Made by a program: the position numbers and the translations under genes. Of a DNA stretch of 25,598 nt, positions 1 to 7,270 are shown one piece after another. This stretch comes from a virus. The stretch lies in the IMG/VR virus record IMGVR_UViG_3300031585_000004, positions 1-25,598 of that record. One strand, written 5' to 3'. Position 1 is the first letter of the stretch. Each line of letters opens with the position of its first letter. Under the pieces are notes generated by a model. It was not told the DNA's origin. It searched no databases and was given only the letters and a program-made list of their open reading frames with translations.

Positions 1-101
1 ACTCGGAGATTTTGGCACAGATTTTGGGGCAAATTTGCTATTGGTGTCAATCGGCATTGTGTCGGCAAAACAACGGCTGTTTTCAAGGAAGAATCTGAAC
101 C
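1..101 (+). other. leader region upstream of the terminase small subunit gene
   Basis: No gene is visible here. The stretch is more AT-rich than its surroundings. It holds a 9-base direct repeat (AGATTTTGG at 7-15 and 19-27) and a perfect 10-base palindrome GCAAATTTGC at 29-38. A Shine-Dalgarno-like AAGGAAG at 85-91 serves the ATG at 102. I cannot point to a convincing -35/-10 pair, and a packaging site (cos or pac), often found next to terminase genes, cannot be recognised by eye. Confidence 0.4.
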
Positions 102-674
102 ATGGGTAAGCCCTGGAGTAGACAAAAAGGCGAAACGCCGAAAGCCTTTGAGGCGTTCGGGCAATATCTGAAGTTGGGGCCGAAGCGTTCCCTCGCAATC
201 GTGGCCGACGCCCACCATCGGGGGAACGTTCGGAAGTTGGAAACGTGGTCGGCAAAGTACGGCTGGGTTGAGCGGGTGGCGGCCTTCGACGCGGAACAAC
301 TGGCCAAGGATATGGAGCGCCGCGAGGAACACAAGGAACGGTTGCGCCAAGAGTTGTTTGACGAGGCGTCGGCCGCTTTGGCCATTCTGTTTGGGTTGCT
401 TCGCGGGCAGGTTCCGGCGGACGCTGCGACCGTTGCACAACTGAACAAGCAGGGCCAGGTGATTGGCGAAATCCCGATCGTTAAGCCCGGCACGCTCAAG
501 GAAATCATATTCGGGATCCTGGATCGGATCGGGCTGGGCCCGGCGAAGCGGGTGGAACTCACCGGCCGGGACGGGGAGAACATCGAGTTGCTTGCCCGTC
601 ACAAACTGGAGACGCTGGACACGGATACGCTTGTGGCGATCCGGGATGTGCTGACAGGAGGGGATGGCAAATGA
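102..674 (+). CDS. terminase small subunit-like DNA-binding protein
   Basis: 190 residues. The small terminase subunit recognises the phage packaging site and hands the DNA to the large subunit. The first 70 residues follow the usual pattern of one terminase small-subunit type: an 'ETPKAFEAFGQYLKLGPKRSL' like opening (residues about 11-31), then a helix-turn-helix region ending in 'LETWSAKYGWVERVAAFD'. The middle is a charged helix (residues about 68-90) suited to oligomerisation. The ATG at 102 has AAGGAAG ten bases upstream. The gene ends with LTGGDGK, and its last bases form the Shine-Dalgarno of the next gene (ATGA overlap at 671-674). Its place five genes before the large subunit supports the call. 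Family assignment is by recognised sequence pattern, not by search. Confidence 0.75.
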   Translation: MGKPWSRQKGETPKAFEAFGQYLKLGPKRSLAIVADAHHRGNVRKLETWSAKYGWVERVAAFDAEQLAKDMERREEHKERLRQELFDEASAALAILFGLLRGQVPADAATVAQLNKQGQVIGEIPIVKPGTLKEIIFGILDRIGLGPAKRVELTGRDGENIELLARHKLETLDTDTLVAIRDVLTGGDGK

Positions 675-703
675 ATACATGGCAAGACACAGCGAAGCGG
701 ATG
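651..703 (+). repeat. gene-start cassette, copy 1 (shared with 1055-1107)
   Basis: A 53-base stretch holding the last codons of the upstream gene, the Shine-Dalgarno (ACAGGAGGGGATGGC), the ATGA stop/start overlap and the first eleven codons of the downstream gene (MNTWQDTAKRM). It differs from the copy at 1055-1107 at only a few bases. A shorter version (about 25 bases) recurs at 1450-1475. Confidence 0.8.
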
Positions 704-1078
704 GCGGCACGGCCGGAGTGGAAGTGGTTGGAGGGGATGCTGATGGCCACGTGTCTTGATGGCCAAGTTTACCCGCAGCAACGTTTTGGGGAGTTTTCAC
801 ATGAGGTGCAGAGACAAACTCTCAGCTACAAACCGATCCCTGTTCTCACCGACTGGCCCACGGTGGGGGTGATCCTGGGGATGGTGGTGGAGTTGGCGCA
901 AAAGAAACGGCCGTTTAAGTCGAGGGTTGAGTTAACCCAGTGGGGAAACCCAGATTACCACGGCGGGGAACGGGCGTGGGATGCCCGTTGCGAACATGTT
1001 CAGACGTTATTAGTAGGTCTCCCCGGCCAGGCCCTCGGGGAACTGTGGCTGGAACTGACAGGAGGGGATGGCAAATGA
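671..1078 (+). CDS. small phage protein, first member of a diverged duplicate pair
   Basis: 135 residues, function not recognised. It is clearly paralogous to the next gene: both begin MNTWQDTAKRM..PEWKWLEGM, both contain LTDW.TVGVILGMVVE near residues 58-74, and both end GQALGELWLELTGGDG. Between these three islands the two proteins hardly align. The central motif (D-x-x-TVG-x-x-L) resembles a class of small phage proteins of unknown role that I remember from other phage genomes; that is memory, not a search. There is no signal peptide or membrane segment. The start is fixed by the ATGA overlap and a GGAGGGG Shine-Dalgarno. It lies between the terminase subunits, where accessory genes are often inserted. 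Confidence 0.7.
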   Translation: MNTWQDTAKRMAARPEWKWLEGMLMATCLDGQVYPQQRFGEFSHEVQRQTLSYKPIPVLTDWPTVGVILGMVVELAQKKRPFKSRVELTQWGNPDYHGGERAWDARCEHVQTLLVGLPGQALGELWLELTGGDGK

Positions 1079-1107
1079 ATACCTGGCAAGACACGGCGAA
1101 GCGGATG
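1055..1107 (+). repeat. gene-start cassette, copy 2
   Basis: Second copy of the stretch at 651-703: stop/start overlap, GGAGGGG Shine-Dalgarno and first eleven codons (MNTWQDTAKRM). Upstream of it, about 30 bases coding for the C-terminal GQALGELWLE (1025-1054) match the corresponding end of the next gene (1420-1449). The repeat units are therefore about one gene long (roughly 400 bases). Confidence 0.8.
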
Positions 1108-1473
1108 AGGGCACACCCGGAGTGGAAGTGGTTGGAGGGGATGGCCGGTGTTATTCCTGTTACATATCGTGGCGATCATACGCTCATGCACTCGTGCCTT
1201 GCAGATACTATGAAGCGGCTTGATGGCACGGCAAACGAGGATATCCCAAGGGACGCCTACCCCGATCTCACCGACTGGGCCACGGTGGGGGTGATCCTGG
1301 GGATGGTGGTGGAGGCCGAAAGGCCGTTTCCGAATCATGAAGTTATGGTCGAGGGCGATCTGATGAAATTCATGGAGGCTGTCTTTTGGGCAATTGACCG
1401 GACAGTTTCAAGAATGAACGGCCAGGCCCTCGGGGAACTGTGGCTGGAATTGACAGGAGGGGATGGACAATGA
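1075..1473 (+). CDS. small phage protein, second member of the diverged duplicate pair
   Basis: 132 residues from the ATG at 1075. This start is preferred over an in-frame upstream start at 940 because it matches the start of the paralogue, has the GGAGGGG Shine-Dalgarno and overlaps the preceding stop as ATGA. It shares the N-terminal (MNTWQDTAKRM, PEWKWLEGM), central (LTDWATVGVILGMVVE) and C-terminal (GQALGELWLELTGGDGQ) blocks with the previous gene. The blocks between, residues about 24-60 and 78-113, are unrelated in sequence. Function unknown. The pattern of conserved islands and variable segments suggests duplication followed by segmental replacement rather than even drift. Confidence 0.7.
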   Translation: MNTWQDTAKRMRAHPEWKWLEGMAGVIPVTYRGDHTLMHSCLADTMKRLDGTANEDIPRDAYPDLTDWATVGVILGMVVEAERPFPNHEVMVEGDLMKFMEAVFWAIDRTVSRMNGQALGELWLELTGGDGQ

Positions 1474-1475
1474 AA
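1450..1475 (+). repeat. gene-start cassette, copy 3 (short)
   Basis: Third occurrence of the TTGACAGGAGGGGATGG...ATGAA initiation stretch. It differs from copies 1 and 2 by a GAC/GCA change just before the start codon. Downstream of the ATG the new gene is unrelated, so only the ribosome-binding part and the upstream C-terminal codons are shared. Confidence 0.7.
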
Positions 1476-1835
1476 CCGATCGTTTTTTGTGCAGTGCTCG
1501 GCCTGGTGGCCGGGGCTTTGGTAACCTGCCTTGACACTGGAGTAGGCAGCGCAGACGCAGCGGAGGAAAGGTCTTGCTGCGGTACGGTGTCAGTTCATGG
1601 GGTGATTGGGGAAGACGGCTCAGCAGTGCTGACCATGCCGGTTGAGGCCAGCCCGGATCCGGCGGTGGCGCCGTTGCTTTCGGTGTATCGCCAGGACGGT
1701 GACACATGGATTGCGGTTTCGGACTACAGTGTGCGTCACGGTGTTACCGGTGTGGATGAGGATCGCGGCCGGGTTGTGACCGTGTATGACGAACCCGGGA
1801 CTTCGATTGTCGTTGTGGCTTTGAGGATGAGATGA
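1470..1835 (+). CDS. small secreted protein of unknown function
   Basis: 121 residues from the ATG at 1470 (ATGA overlap with the previous stop, GGAGGGG Shine-Dalgarno). Residues 1-31 form a Sec signal peptide: Lys at 3, a hydrophobic core (IVFCAVLGLVAGALV) and a likely signal peptidase I site after SADA. The mature part is about 90 residues with a Cys-Cys pair (ERSCCG) and alternating beta-like segments (VSVHGVIGEDGSAVLTMPV, VVTVYDEPGTSIVVVAL). A lipobox at VTC (Cys 18 region) is possible but poor. A secreted protein inside the terminase region is not a virion assembly factor by any family I know; it may be an accessory gene acting in the periplasm or envelope. No function is claimed. Confidence 0.65.
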   Translation: MKPIVFCAVLGLVAGALVTCLDTGVGSADAAEERSCCGTVSVHGVIGEDGSAVLTMPVEASPDPAVAPLLSVYRQDGDTWIAVSDYSVRHGVTGVDEDRGRVVTVYDEPGTSIVVVALRMR

Positions 1836-2065
1836 TTGACACTCTGAAGATGTGGGCGGTGGGTTTGCCGTATGCGGTGTGGTGTTGGTGGCGAGCTAGA
1901 CAACATTTGTATGTTGAACAACAAATCATGGCCGAACTCCGACAAGCCGCCCAACGGATGCGGGAAAGCCCGATGATCAAGGAATGGGCTATCATGAAGC
2001 TCTCGAAGGCGGCCGGTGTGGACCTCGAGACCGCCCGTAAAATGTGGAGTGATGCCCGGCCTTGA
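1832..2065 (+). CDS. small protein with N-terminal hydrophobic, Trp-rich segment
   Basis: 77 residues, unrecognised. Residues 6-22 (KMWAVGLPYAVWCWWRA) are hydrophobic and rich in tryptophan and could associate with the membrane. Residues 25-48 are a charged helix. The C-terminal third (EWAIMKLSKAAGVDLETARKMW) has the spacing of a helix-turn-helix or similar helical bundle. The start ATG overlaps the previous stop (ATGA at 1832-1835). The end overlaps the terminase large subunit gene by 14 bases. It could be a second small packaging accessory factor because of its position, but this is inference. Confidence 0.55.
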   Translation: MIDTLKMWAVGLPYAVWCWWRARQHLYVEQQIMAELRQAAQRMRESPMIKEWAIMKLSKAAGVDLETARKMWSDARP

Positions 2066-3560
2066 AGCACTTGGCGAAGCCCGCTATCTCCCCCCCGACC
2101 GGTTGACCGTCTGCCTGAACGCTACACTTGCCCGGCGTTCTCTCTGGGAGTTTGCCGTCCAGGCTTGGCATGTCCACCACCCGGGCGAGGAAATCGAAGA
2201 CAACTGGCACCTGCACGCCATCTGCGATCACCTTGAGGCGGTGGACCGGGGCGAAGTCCGCAAGCTCCTAATCAACATCCAACCGAAAAGCCTCAAGTCC
2301 TACCTGACATCTGTGTGCTTCCCTGCCTGGAAGTGGACCACGGCACCGCAAACCAAGTTCATCTGTGTGTCGGCCATTGAGAAAACCATGATCCGGGACG
2401 CCGTCCGGATGCGGGAGCTTGTGCAATCCGAATGGTACCAGGACACGTTTCAGCCTGAGTGGGGTTTTTCCAAGGCTCAGGATGCCAAGACCTACTATGT
2501 GAACACGGCCGGTGGGCATCGGATCAGCATGACCACCGGGACAGCTATTACCGGTGGCGAGTCAGACATCCAAATTATCGACGATCCGCATGATGCGCAA
2601 AACGCTTTGAAGTCTTCCGTGCGGATGCAAAACGACATCCTGTTTTTGGACAACGTTCTTCCGTCCCGGGCGAACCACAAGGACGATCCGCGCATCGTGA
2701 TCATGCAGCGGTTGCATGACTTCGATTACTCTGGCCATATCCTCCGAACCAAAACCGGATGGGTGCATCTGAACATCCCAAACGAATGGGATGGCGAGAC
2801 GCATGAGAATGAGACGGGTTACCGAGACCCGCGGACCGTGCCCGGTGAGTTGATGTGTGAGGCCCGCGTTGATGCCGTGCGGATCGCTGAACTCAAAGAA
2901 GAACTTGGGGAGGTCGGTTATGAAGGTCAGTTTCAGCAACGCCCTGCCCCGCCGGGTGGGACCATTTTCAAACTCACGTTGATGAACCGGTGGATCCCAG
3001 GAGAGTTGCCGGAGTTTGACTTTCTGTGCACAAGCTTGGATTGCGCTTTTAAAGAATCGCACGAGACGGACTATGTGGTGGATCAGTTGTGGGGCGTCAA
3101 GGGGGCGCTTCGCTATCTGTTAGCGCAGATTCGACAACGGATGGACCTCAATGGTACGTGCGCCGCCGTGTTGGAGATGCTGCGCTTTGCAAGGGTTCAG
3201 TTTAAACAAACGCCACGGTTTACCGTGGTGGAACTGAAGGCCAACGGCCCCAAGGTGATCGAACGCCTGGATGAAATCGTTCCAGGGTTGGTTGGATACA
3301 ACCCGCAGGGTGAAAGCAAGATGAGCCGTGCCAACTCAGTGCAGCCGTTCTACGCCGCCGGTCAAGTCTACATCCCACACCCGGACCATTTCAAATGGGT
3401 CCAGGACGAATACCTGCCCGAATTGTTGTTCTTCCCCAAGTGGCGACATGACGATCAGGTGGATGCGACCACCCAGGCCCTGCTAAAAATCCACGAATTC
3501 ACCGAATTCAACGTGGTTTCTCTCGGTTCAGTCGGCCGAAAGCAGACGTTTCAGCCCTGA
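2052..3560 (+). CDS. terminase large subunit (packaging ATPase and nuclease)
   Basis: 502 residues from the ATG at 2052. The motor pumps DNA into the prohead and cuts it. The ATPase half shows a Walker A-like NIQPKSLKS (residues about 75-83) and a Walker B IQIIDDPHD (173-181), with an MQRLHDFDYSGHIL coupling-type motif (219-231). The nuclease half shows acidic clusters of an RNase H-like fold: TSLDCAFKE (D330), VVELKANG (E395) and WRHDDQVDATTQAL (D467, D468, D471). The layout matches large terminases whose C-terminal domain is annotated as phage uncharacterised protein/Terminase_6C. In-frame upstream starts at 2016 and 2049 (GTG) exist. I prefer 2052 because 2016 lacks a Shine-Dalgarno, though the ribosome site before 2052 is also poor, so coupling to the preceding gene is likely. 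Confidence 0.92.
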   Translation: MPGLEALGEARYLPPDRLTVCLNATLARRSLWEFAVQAWHVHHPGEEIEDNWHLHAICDHLEAVDRGEVRKLLINIQPKSLKSYLTSVCFPAWKWTTAPQTKFICVSAIEKTMIRDAVRMRELVQSEWYQDTFQPEWGFSKAQDAKTYYVNTAGGHRISMTTGTAITGGESDIQIIDDPHDAQNALKSSVRMQNDILFLDNVLPSRANHKDDPRIVIMQRLHDFDYSGHILRTKTGWVHLNIPNEWDGETHENETGYRDPRTVPGELMCEARVDAVRIAELKEELGEVGYEGQFQQRPAPPGGTIFKLTLMNRWIPGELPEFDFLCTSLDCAFKESHETDYVVDQLWGVKGALRYLLAQIRQRMDLNGTCAAVLEMLRFARVQFKQTPRFTVVELKANGPKVIERLDEIVPGLVGYNPQGESKMSRANSVQPFYAAGQVYIPHPDHFKWVQDEYLPELLFFPKWRHDDQVDATTQALLKIHEFTEFNVVSLGSVGRKQTFQP

Positions 3561-3699
3561 AACAACAACAAAAACAGCCAAAAACTGTAGCAAAAAGCGA
3601 CGATTTAAGTATATAAAATCGTTATGGATTGCAGATACTATCGCATTTTGCGACACTTTTTTGTTGACACCTACGTTTAAGTTGTGAAACACATGGGGT
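3561..3699. other. AT-rich intergenic region between terminase and portal genes
   Basis: 139 bases without a gene, strikingly AT-rich and A-rich at its left end. It holds a 7-bp hairpin (ACGATTT 3600-3606, AAATCGT 3616-3622), a second hairpin with T6 (3641-3662, listed separately), and a TTGACA at 3664-3669 without a matching -10. It is the longest non-coding gap in the plus-strand structural region, so it is the best place to look for a promoter of the head genes. Confidence 0.6.
3641..3662 (+). terminator. weak intrinsic terminator-like hairpin after the terminase genes
   Basis: Stem TCGCA (3641-3645) and TGCGA (3649-3653) with a TTT loop, then CAC and six T (3657-3662). The stem has only five pairs, so termination would be partial. 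It would separate the packaging transcript from the portal operon. Confidence 0.35.
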
Positions 3700-5055
3700 A
3701 TGGGATGGTTTCGCAACTGGCGTGCCAAGCGCCAGGCGCACCGAGAACTCAACCGAGCGTTGAAGCAGGTCGATGAGTCGCGCGGTGGGCTGACTTCGTT
3801 TGAGTCGATGCCGGCCCCCCGGGCCGACGGGTTTATGCGGCTTGCCCAGTTCTCCAATTCACAACTTGTTGACAACCTTGAGGCGAGCGTCTGGGCGTAC
3901 TCCTGCATCACGGGAAACGCAGAAGCAATCGCGAGCCTGCCGGGGATCGTTCAGAAGCCCGGCAAGAAGGGCGCGGACAAGTGGGTTGAGGACAGCGGCA
4001 ACCACCCGTTGAATACCTTCCTTGCCCAGCCCCTCGGAAACGATTACAGCAACGCCCCCCGGTGGAGCTGGCAACAGTTGATAGAGGTGATCTGTCTCCA
4101 GGTTCCACTGGCCGGGAACGCCTACCTGATTCCCATATGGTTGGATAGTGGCAATCGGTTGGCTGTTCAGCTTATTCTGGATCCGTCGGCCATCGAGGCG
4201 AAGACGGATAAACACGGTTTCCCGATCCTCTACCGCCACCAAATCAGCGGGCAGGAATGGACACCGGACGAAATCTGCAACATCCAAAACGCTCACCCGT
4301 CGAGTTTTTGGAAGGGCCACGTGCCGCTTTCCGCAGCTTGGCGGGATATCCAGATGGACAAGACGGCGCACGAGCGCCAAGTCTACAATCTCAAGAACCG
4401 GATCGGGCAGGGGTTGCTTATCAAGGAAGACAGTTTTTTCGGGCCGGATGAAGAAAAAAACGCCCGGTTACTTGCTCGTCTCAAAGCGAATTACACAGCC
4501 AGTACACAGGACGGCACGCCGCTTGTGATGAGCAGCCGGACTGAGTTTGGAACTATTCCACAGCAGGGTTACGCAGACGAACTCACGAAGATCCGGAGTT
4601 ACGCACAGTCCGGAAACCTCGCCGCGCTCAAGACGCCACCCCCCATTATTGGGCAGTACGACAACGCAACCCTTCAGAACTTCAGCACGGCCACAAAAAT
4701 CTGGTGGATGAACTGTCTCTTCCCGCTGGCAGGTTCCATTTACAACGCCATCAACACGCAGATCATCCGGAAACGCTGGCCCAAGATGCGGCTCTGGTAC
4801 GACATCACTGGCAGCGACATTGGGTTGCTTGTGTTGCTGGATCGAATCGGGGCCGCAAAAGCTCTGACAGATCTTGGCTACAACACAAACGTTGCAGCGG
4901 CCCGGGTGGGTCTGGGAATGGAATACGATCCGCAACTCGACAAGCCGAACCGAGACATTGAAAAGGCCGGGCGGGAAGAAACGACACCAAAGGAAACGCC
5001 CATCGAGGAACCGGCGGCGGATGAAGAGAAACCCAAACCGGCGGTGCTGGGATGA
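3700..5055 (+). CDS. phage portal protein, HK97 type
   Basis: 451 residues, the usual size for the family. The portal forms the dodecameric ring at one head vertex through which DNA enters and to which the connectors bind. Recognisable are an N-terminal region with the family pattern VWAYSCITGNAEAIASLPG (residues about 66-84), PLAGNAYLIPI, and the core NRIGQGLLIK...GNLAALKTPPPIIGQYD with the following FSTATKIWWMNCLFPL helix. The last 45 residues are Lys/Glu/Pro-rich and probably disordered. The ATG at 3700 has only GGGG directly upstream, so initiation looks weak for a head gene. The 3' end overlaps the protease start (ATGATAG). Confidence 0.93.
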   Translation: MGWFRNWRAKRQAHRELNRALKQVDESRGGLTSFESMPAPRADGFMRLAQFSNSQLVDNLEASVWAYSCITGNAEAIASLPGIVQKPGKKGADKWVEDSGNHPLNTFLAQPLGNDYSNAPRWSWQQLIEVICLQVPLAGNAYLIPIWLDSGNRLAVQLILDPSAIEAKTDKHGFPILYRHQISGQEWTPDEICNIQNAHPSSFWKGHVPLSAAWRDIQMDKTAHERQVYNLKNRIGQGLLIKEDSFFGPDEEKNARLLARLKANYTASTQDGTPLVMSSRTEFGTIPQQGYADELTKIRSYAQSGNLAALKTPPPIIGQYDNATLQNFSTATKIWWMNCLFPLAGSIYNAINTQIIRKRWPKMRLWYDITGSDIGLLVLLDRIGAAKALTDLGYNTNVAAARVGLGMEYDPQLDKPNRDIEKAGREETTPKETPIEEPAADEEKPKPAVLG

Positions 5056-5624
5056 TAGATGCCGAAGCCCTCAAAAATGCTGTGATTGGGGCGCGGATCC
5101 GGGGGTATGCCTCCGTTTACGATGTGCTCGATGATCACGAAACAATTTTTGATCAGGGAGTTTTCGGCCGGTGGCTTGCGGAAATCCCCGGACGTCAAGT
5201 CCCGCTCCATTGGTTCCACAACGGGATCGATCCACTTCAACACGCGATCCCCGTTGGCGTTACAACCGAACTTCATGAAGACAAGCGCGGCCTGTATTAT
5301 GAGGCCAATCTTTTCAGTACGGCCCCGGGTTTCGATCTGATCAAGGCCATGGCCGGCGGAGCCGTTCGGTATTCGTCGGTGACTTTCCGCAGGCCACAAG
5401 GCCCGGACGCGATGTATTTGGACGACAACGATCAGGTCCATTTCCGGTCCCTCGATCTTGTGGAGATTTCCGTACTGCCCTACCCCGGCAACTGGCAAAC
5501 GTCGGTTGAATTGATCGACGCGCCCGCCCTTGCCGTATCGCCCGAACCAGCGCGGGGCCAACGCGACCCCGATGTAATAGGGCTTTTTGCTCAAGGACTT
5601 CAACGTTTTACCAAGGAGAGATGA
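5052..5624 (+). CDS. prohead maturation protease, HK97 type
   Basis: 190 residues. This serine protease (peptidase U35/HK97 gp4 family) is packaged in the prohead, cuts the capsid protein's N-terminal domain and then itself. Seen in the sequence: IRGYASVYDV...IFDQGVFGRWL opening, PLHWFHN with the candidate catalytic His 53, AVRYSSVTF with the candidate Ser 108/109, and LDLVEISVLPYP with Glu 138. These three motifs are in the family order. It sits between portal and major capsid genes as expected. The ATG overlaps the portal stop, and its end overlaps the capsid start region. The C-terminal 30 residues are less conserved and rich in Pro and charged residues. Confidence 0.9.
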   Translation: MIDAEALKNAVIGARIRGYASVYDVLDDHETIFDQGVFGRWLAEIPGRQVPLHWFHNGIDPLQHAIPVGVTTELHEDKRGLYYEANLFSTAPGFDLIKAMAGGAVRYSSVTFRRPQGPDAMYLDDNDQVHFRSLDLVEISVLPYPGNWQTSVELIDAPALAVSPEPARGQRDPDVIGLFAQGLQRFTKER

Positions 5625-5626
5625 AA

Positions 5627-7255
5627 ATGGCAATCGAGAATCGCGGCCCCGCGCCGCAAACACCGGATCCGGCCGCGATGATTCAGACTGGATTTGACAA
5701 GCTCGGCGAGAAACTGGATGAGGCGATCACCGCTTCACGTAGCGCCCCGCCGGAACCACCGGCCGACAAACAGGCCGAAACCACCACACCGGATACTACG
5801 CCCCCGGAACCCACCCCCGCCCCGGCGGTGGACTTGACGCCGCTCAAGACGGAATTCGACGGTGTACGCTCGGCGGTGGACAAGTACAGAGAGGCGACCA
5901 CCGGGCAGGTCACCGAACTCAAGGAGAAACTGATCGGCATGGAACAGCAGATCAAACAGAACCAGGCACCGGCCATCATCACCAGCCGGGCGACCCCTGC
6001 GATCTTCGACGCACTGACCAACTCGGATGTGTACAAAAACGAGCTGAGTCGCGGCTCCATCGGCAAGGTTGAAAACCTTCCGTCAATTCTGCTCGAAGAA
6101 CTGGAACAACGCGCCTCAACACCAACCACTATCGGATCAACCGAAGTCGGCGGGATGCTCGTTCCGTACTACCGGCCCGGGATCGTTGAGTATCAGGTTG
6201 AGCGGTACGGTCTCTGGGAACTCATGAACAAGATGACCACCGACGCGGAAAAAGTCGAGATCATGAAAGAGTCCGAAGCGTCCGGCCGCGCCGCCGTCAT
6301 GAACACCCTGGAAGTGGAAATTGACGGAGACCCGACGCCGAAAACCACCTGCACCCTGTACAACTCGGAAGGCTTTGAGGCCGGGATGTTGGTTCGGTTT
6401 CACCTTGCGGCATCCACTCCTACGTTGCCGCTCGTCAGCAAAGATGACGCTACCGGCGTGCTGACTTTCGCAACCAGCGCGATCACGTTTGACGCTGCGG
6501 TCGGAACCAAGGTCACCGCCGAGGCCGTGGGTGCAACCGCAGAAGAGGCGCTCAAGCCATACGGTTACATGGATGTGTCCGTCACCGAGGAAACTCTGAA
6601 GACGCTGGCCACAATGCTCAAGGTGACCGTCCAGCGGATGAAGCTAACCCCGATGCTCTTGCAGTGGATGCAGAGCAAGCTCATGAGCGCGGTCAAGCGG
6701 TCCTACTCCTTCCATTGCTTGCACGGCGATGACAGTGCCGCCGGAACGTTGGCCGGGTTCTTGAACGAAGTTGGTTTGCAGACGTTCACTTGGTCCACCG
6801 ATGGCGTGGTTGGCGACAATAAGATCGATGCCATCCTGAAAGCGATCTACACCTTGATCGTGAGTGACGGCCCGATCGGAATCTGCATGAACAAGCAAGA
6901 GTGGATCAACATCCTTCTGTTGAAGGGAACCGATGGGCATTACATCAGCAAGACGTTCGGCCCCGTCGCGGTTGTGGACAACGGCCCCGGCCAGAGGCGC
7001 CTCGGCGCTTTCCCGGTGGAACTCGATCCGAGTTGCCGTTACACCGCCGGAACCACAAGCCAGGTGCTCTGCGCGGACTTCGCTAACGCACACGAACTGT
7101 ACATCAATCCGCGCATGACTAGTTTTGAACTTGGCATGATCAACGATGATTTTGAACTGAACATCCGCCGGGCGCGTTACGAAGAGATGGCGCAGAACTG
7201 CATCCTGTCCACTCGCAATTACTGCCTTGTGGATCTCGACGCAGCGCCAAGCTAG
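5627..7255 (+). CDS. major capsid protein with N-terminal scaffold-like domain, HK97 fold
   Basis: 542 residues from the ATG at 5627, chosen over the ATG at 5621 because AAGGAG (5613-5618) is too near the first. It forms the icosahedral shell. Residues 1-115 look like a delta/scaffold domain: a Pro/Thr-rich linker (about 40-68) followed by a coiled coil (LKTEFDGVRSAVDKYREA ... LKEKLIGMEQQIKQ) that the upstream protease should remove. The HK97-type shell domain follows, with GGMLVPYYRPGIVEYQ (about 175-190) and LNIRRARYEEMAQNC near the end. A beta-rich stretch of about 70 residues (about 234-302) interrupts the usual fold and may be a surface insertion. The protein is much longer than the 385 residues of HK97 itself because of the N-terminal domain and the insertion. 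Confidence 0.9.
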   Translation: MAIENRGPAPQTPDPAAMIQTGFDKLGEKLDEAITASRSAPPEPPADKQAETTTPDTTPPEPTPAPAVDLTPLKTEFDGVRSAVDKYREATTGQVTELKEKLIGMEQQIKQNQAPAIITSRATPAIFDALTNSDVYKNELSRGSIGKVENLPSILLEELEQRASTPTTIGSTEVGGMLVPYYRPGIVEYQVERYGLWELMNKMTTDAEKVEIMKESEASGRAAVMNTLEVEIDGDPTPKTTCTLYNSEGFEAGMLVRFHLAASTPTLPLVSKDDATGVLTFATSAITFDAAVGTKVTAEAVGATAEEALKPYGYMDVSVTEETLKTLATMLKVTVQRMKLTPMLLQWMQSKLMSAVKRSYSFHCLHGDDSAAGTLAGFLNEVGLQTFTWSTDGVVGDNKIDAILKAIYTLIVSDGPIGICMNKQEWINILLLKGTDGHYISKTFGPVAVVDNGPGQRRLGAFPVELDPSCRYTAGTTSQVLCADFANAHELYINPRMTSFELGMINDDFELNIRRARYEEMAQNCILSTRNYCLVDLDAAPS

Positions 7256-7270
7256 GATTGGGGGTGTCAA

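Noticed and set aside
29-38. Palindrome GCAAATTTGC as a repressor operator
   Set aside because: Short palindromes of this size are frequent by chance, it occurs once here, and no repressor gene or promoter is visible nearby.
940-1074. N-terminal extension of the second duplicate gene
   Set aside because: The extension reads a different frame of the first duplicate gene, and the paralogue shows the true start at 1075.
2016-2051. GTG starts at 2016 and 2049 for the terminase large subunit
   Set aside because: The 12 extra residues from 2016 lie inside the upstream gene, have no Shine-Dalgarno and do not look like a terminase N-terminus. GTG 2049 differs by one residue and cannot be excluded.
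3664-3692. TTGACA (3664-3669) as the -35 of a portal promoter
   Set aside because: No -10 hexamer lies 16-18 bases downstream (GAAACA, AAACAC and AACACA are found), and the start point would fall on the start codon.
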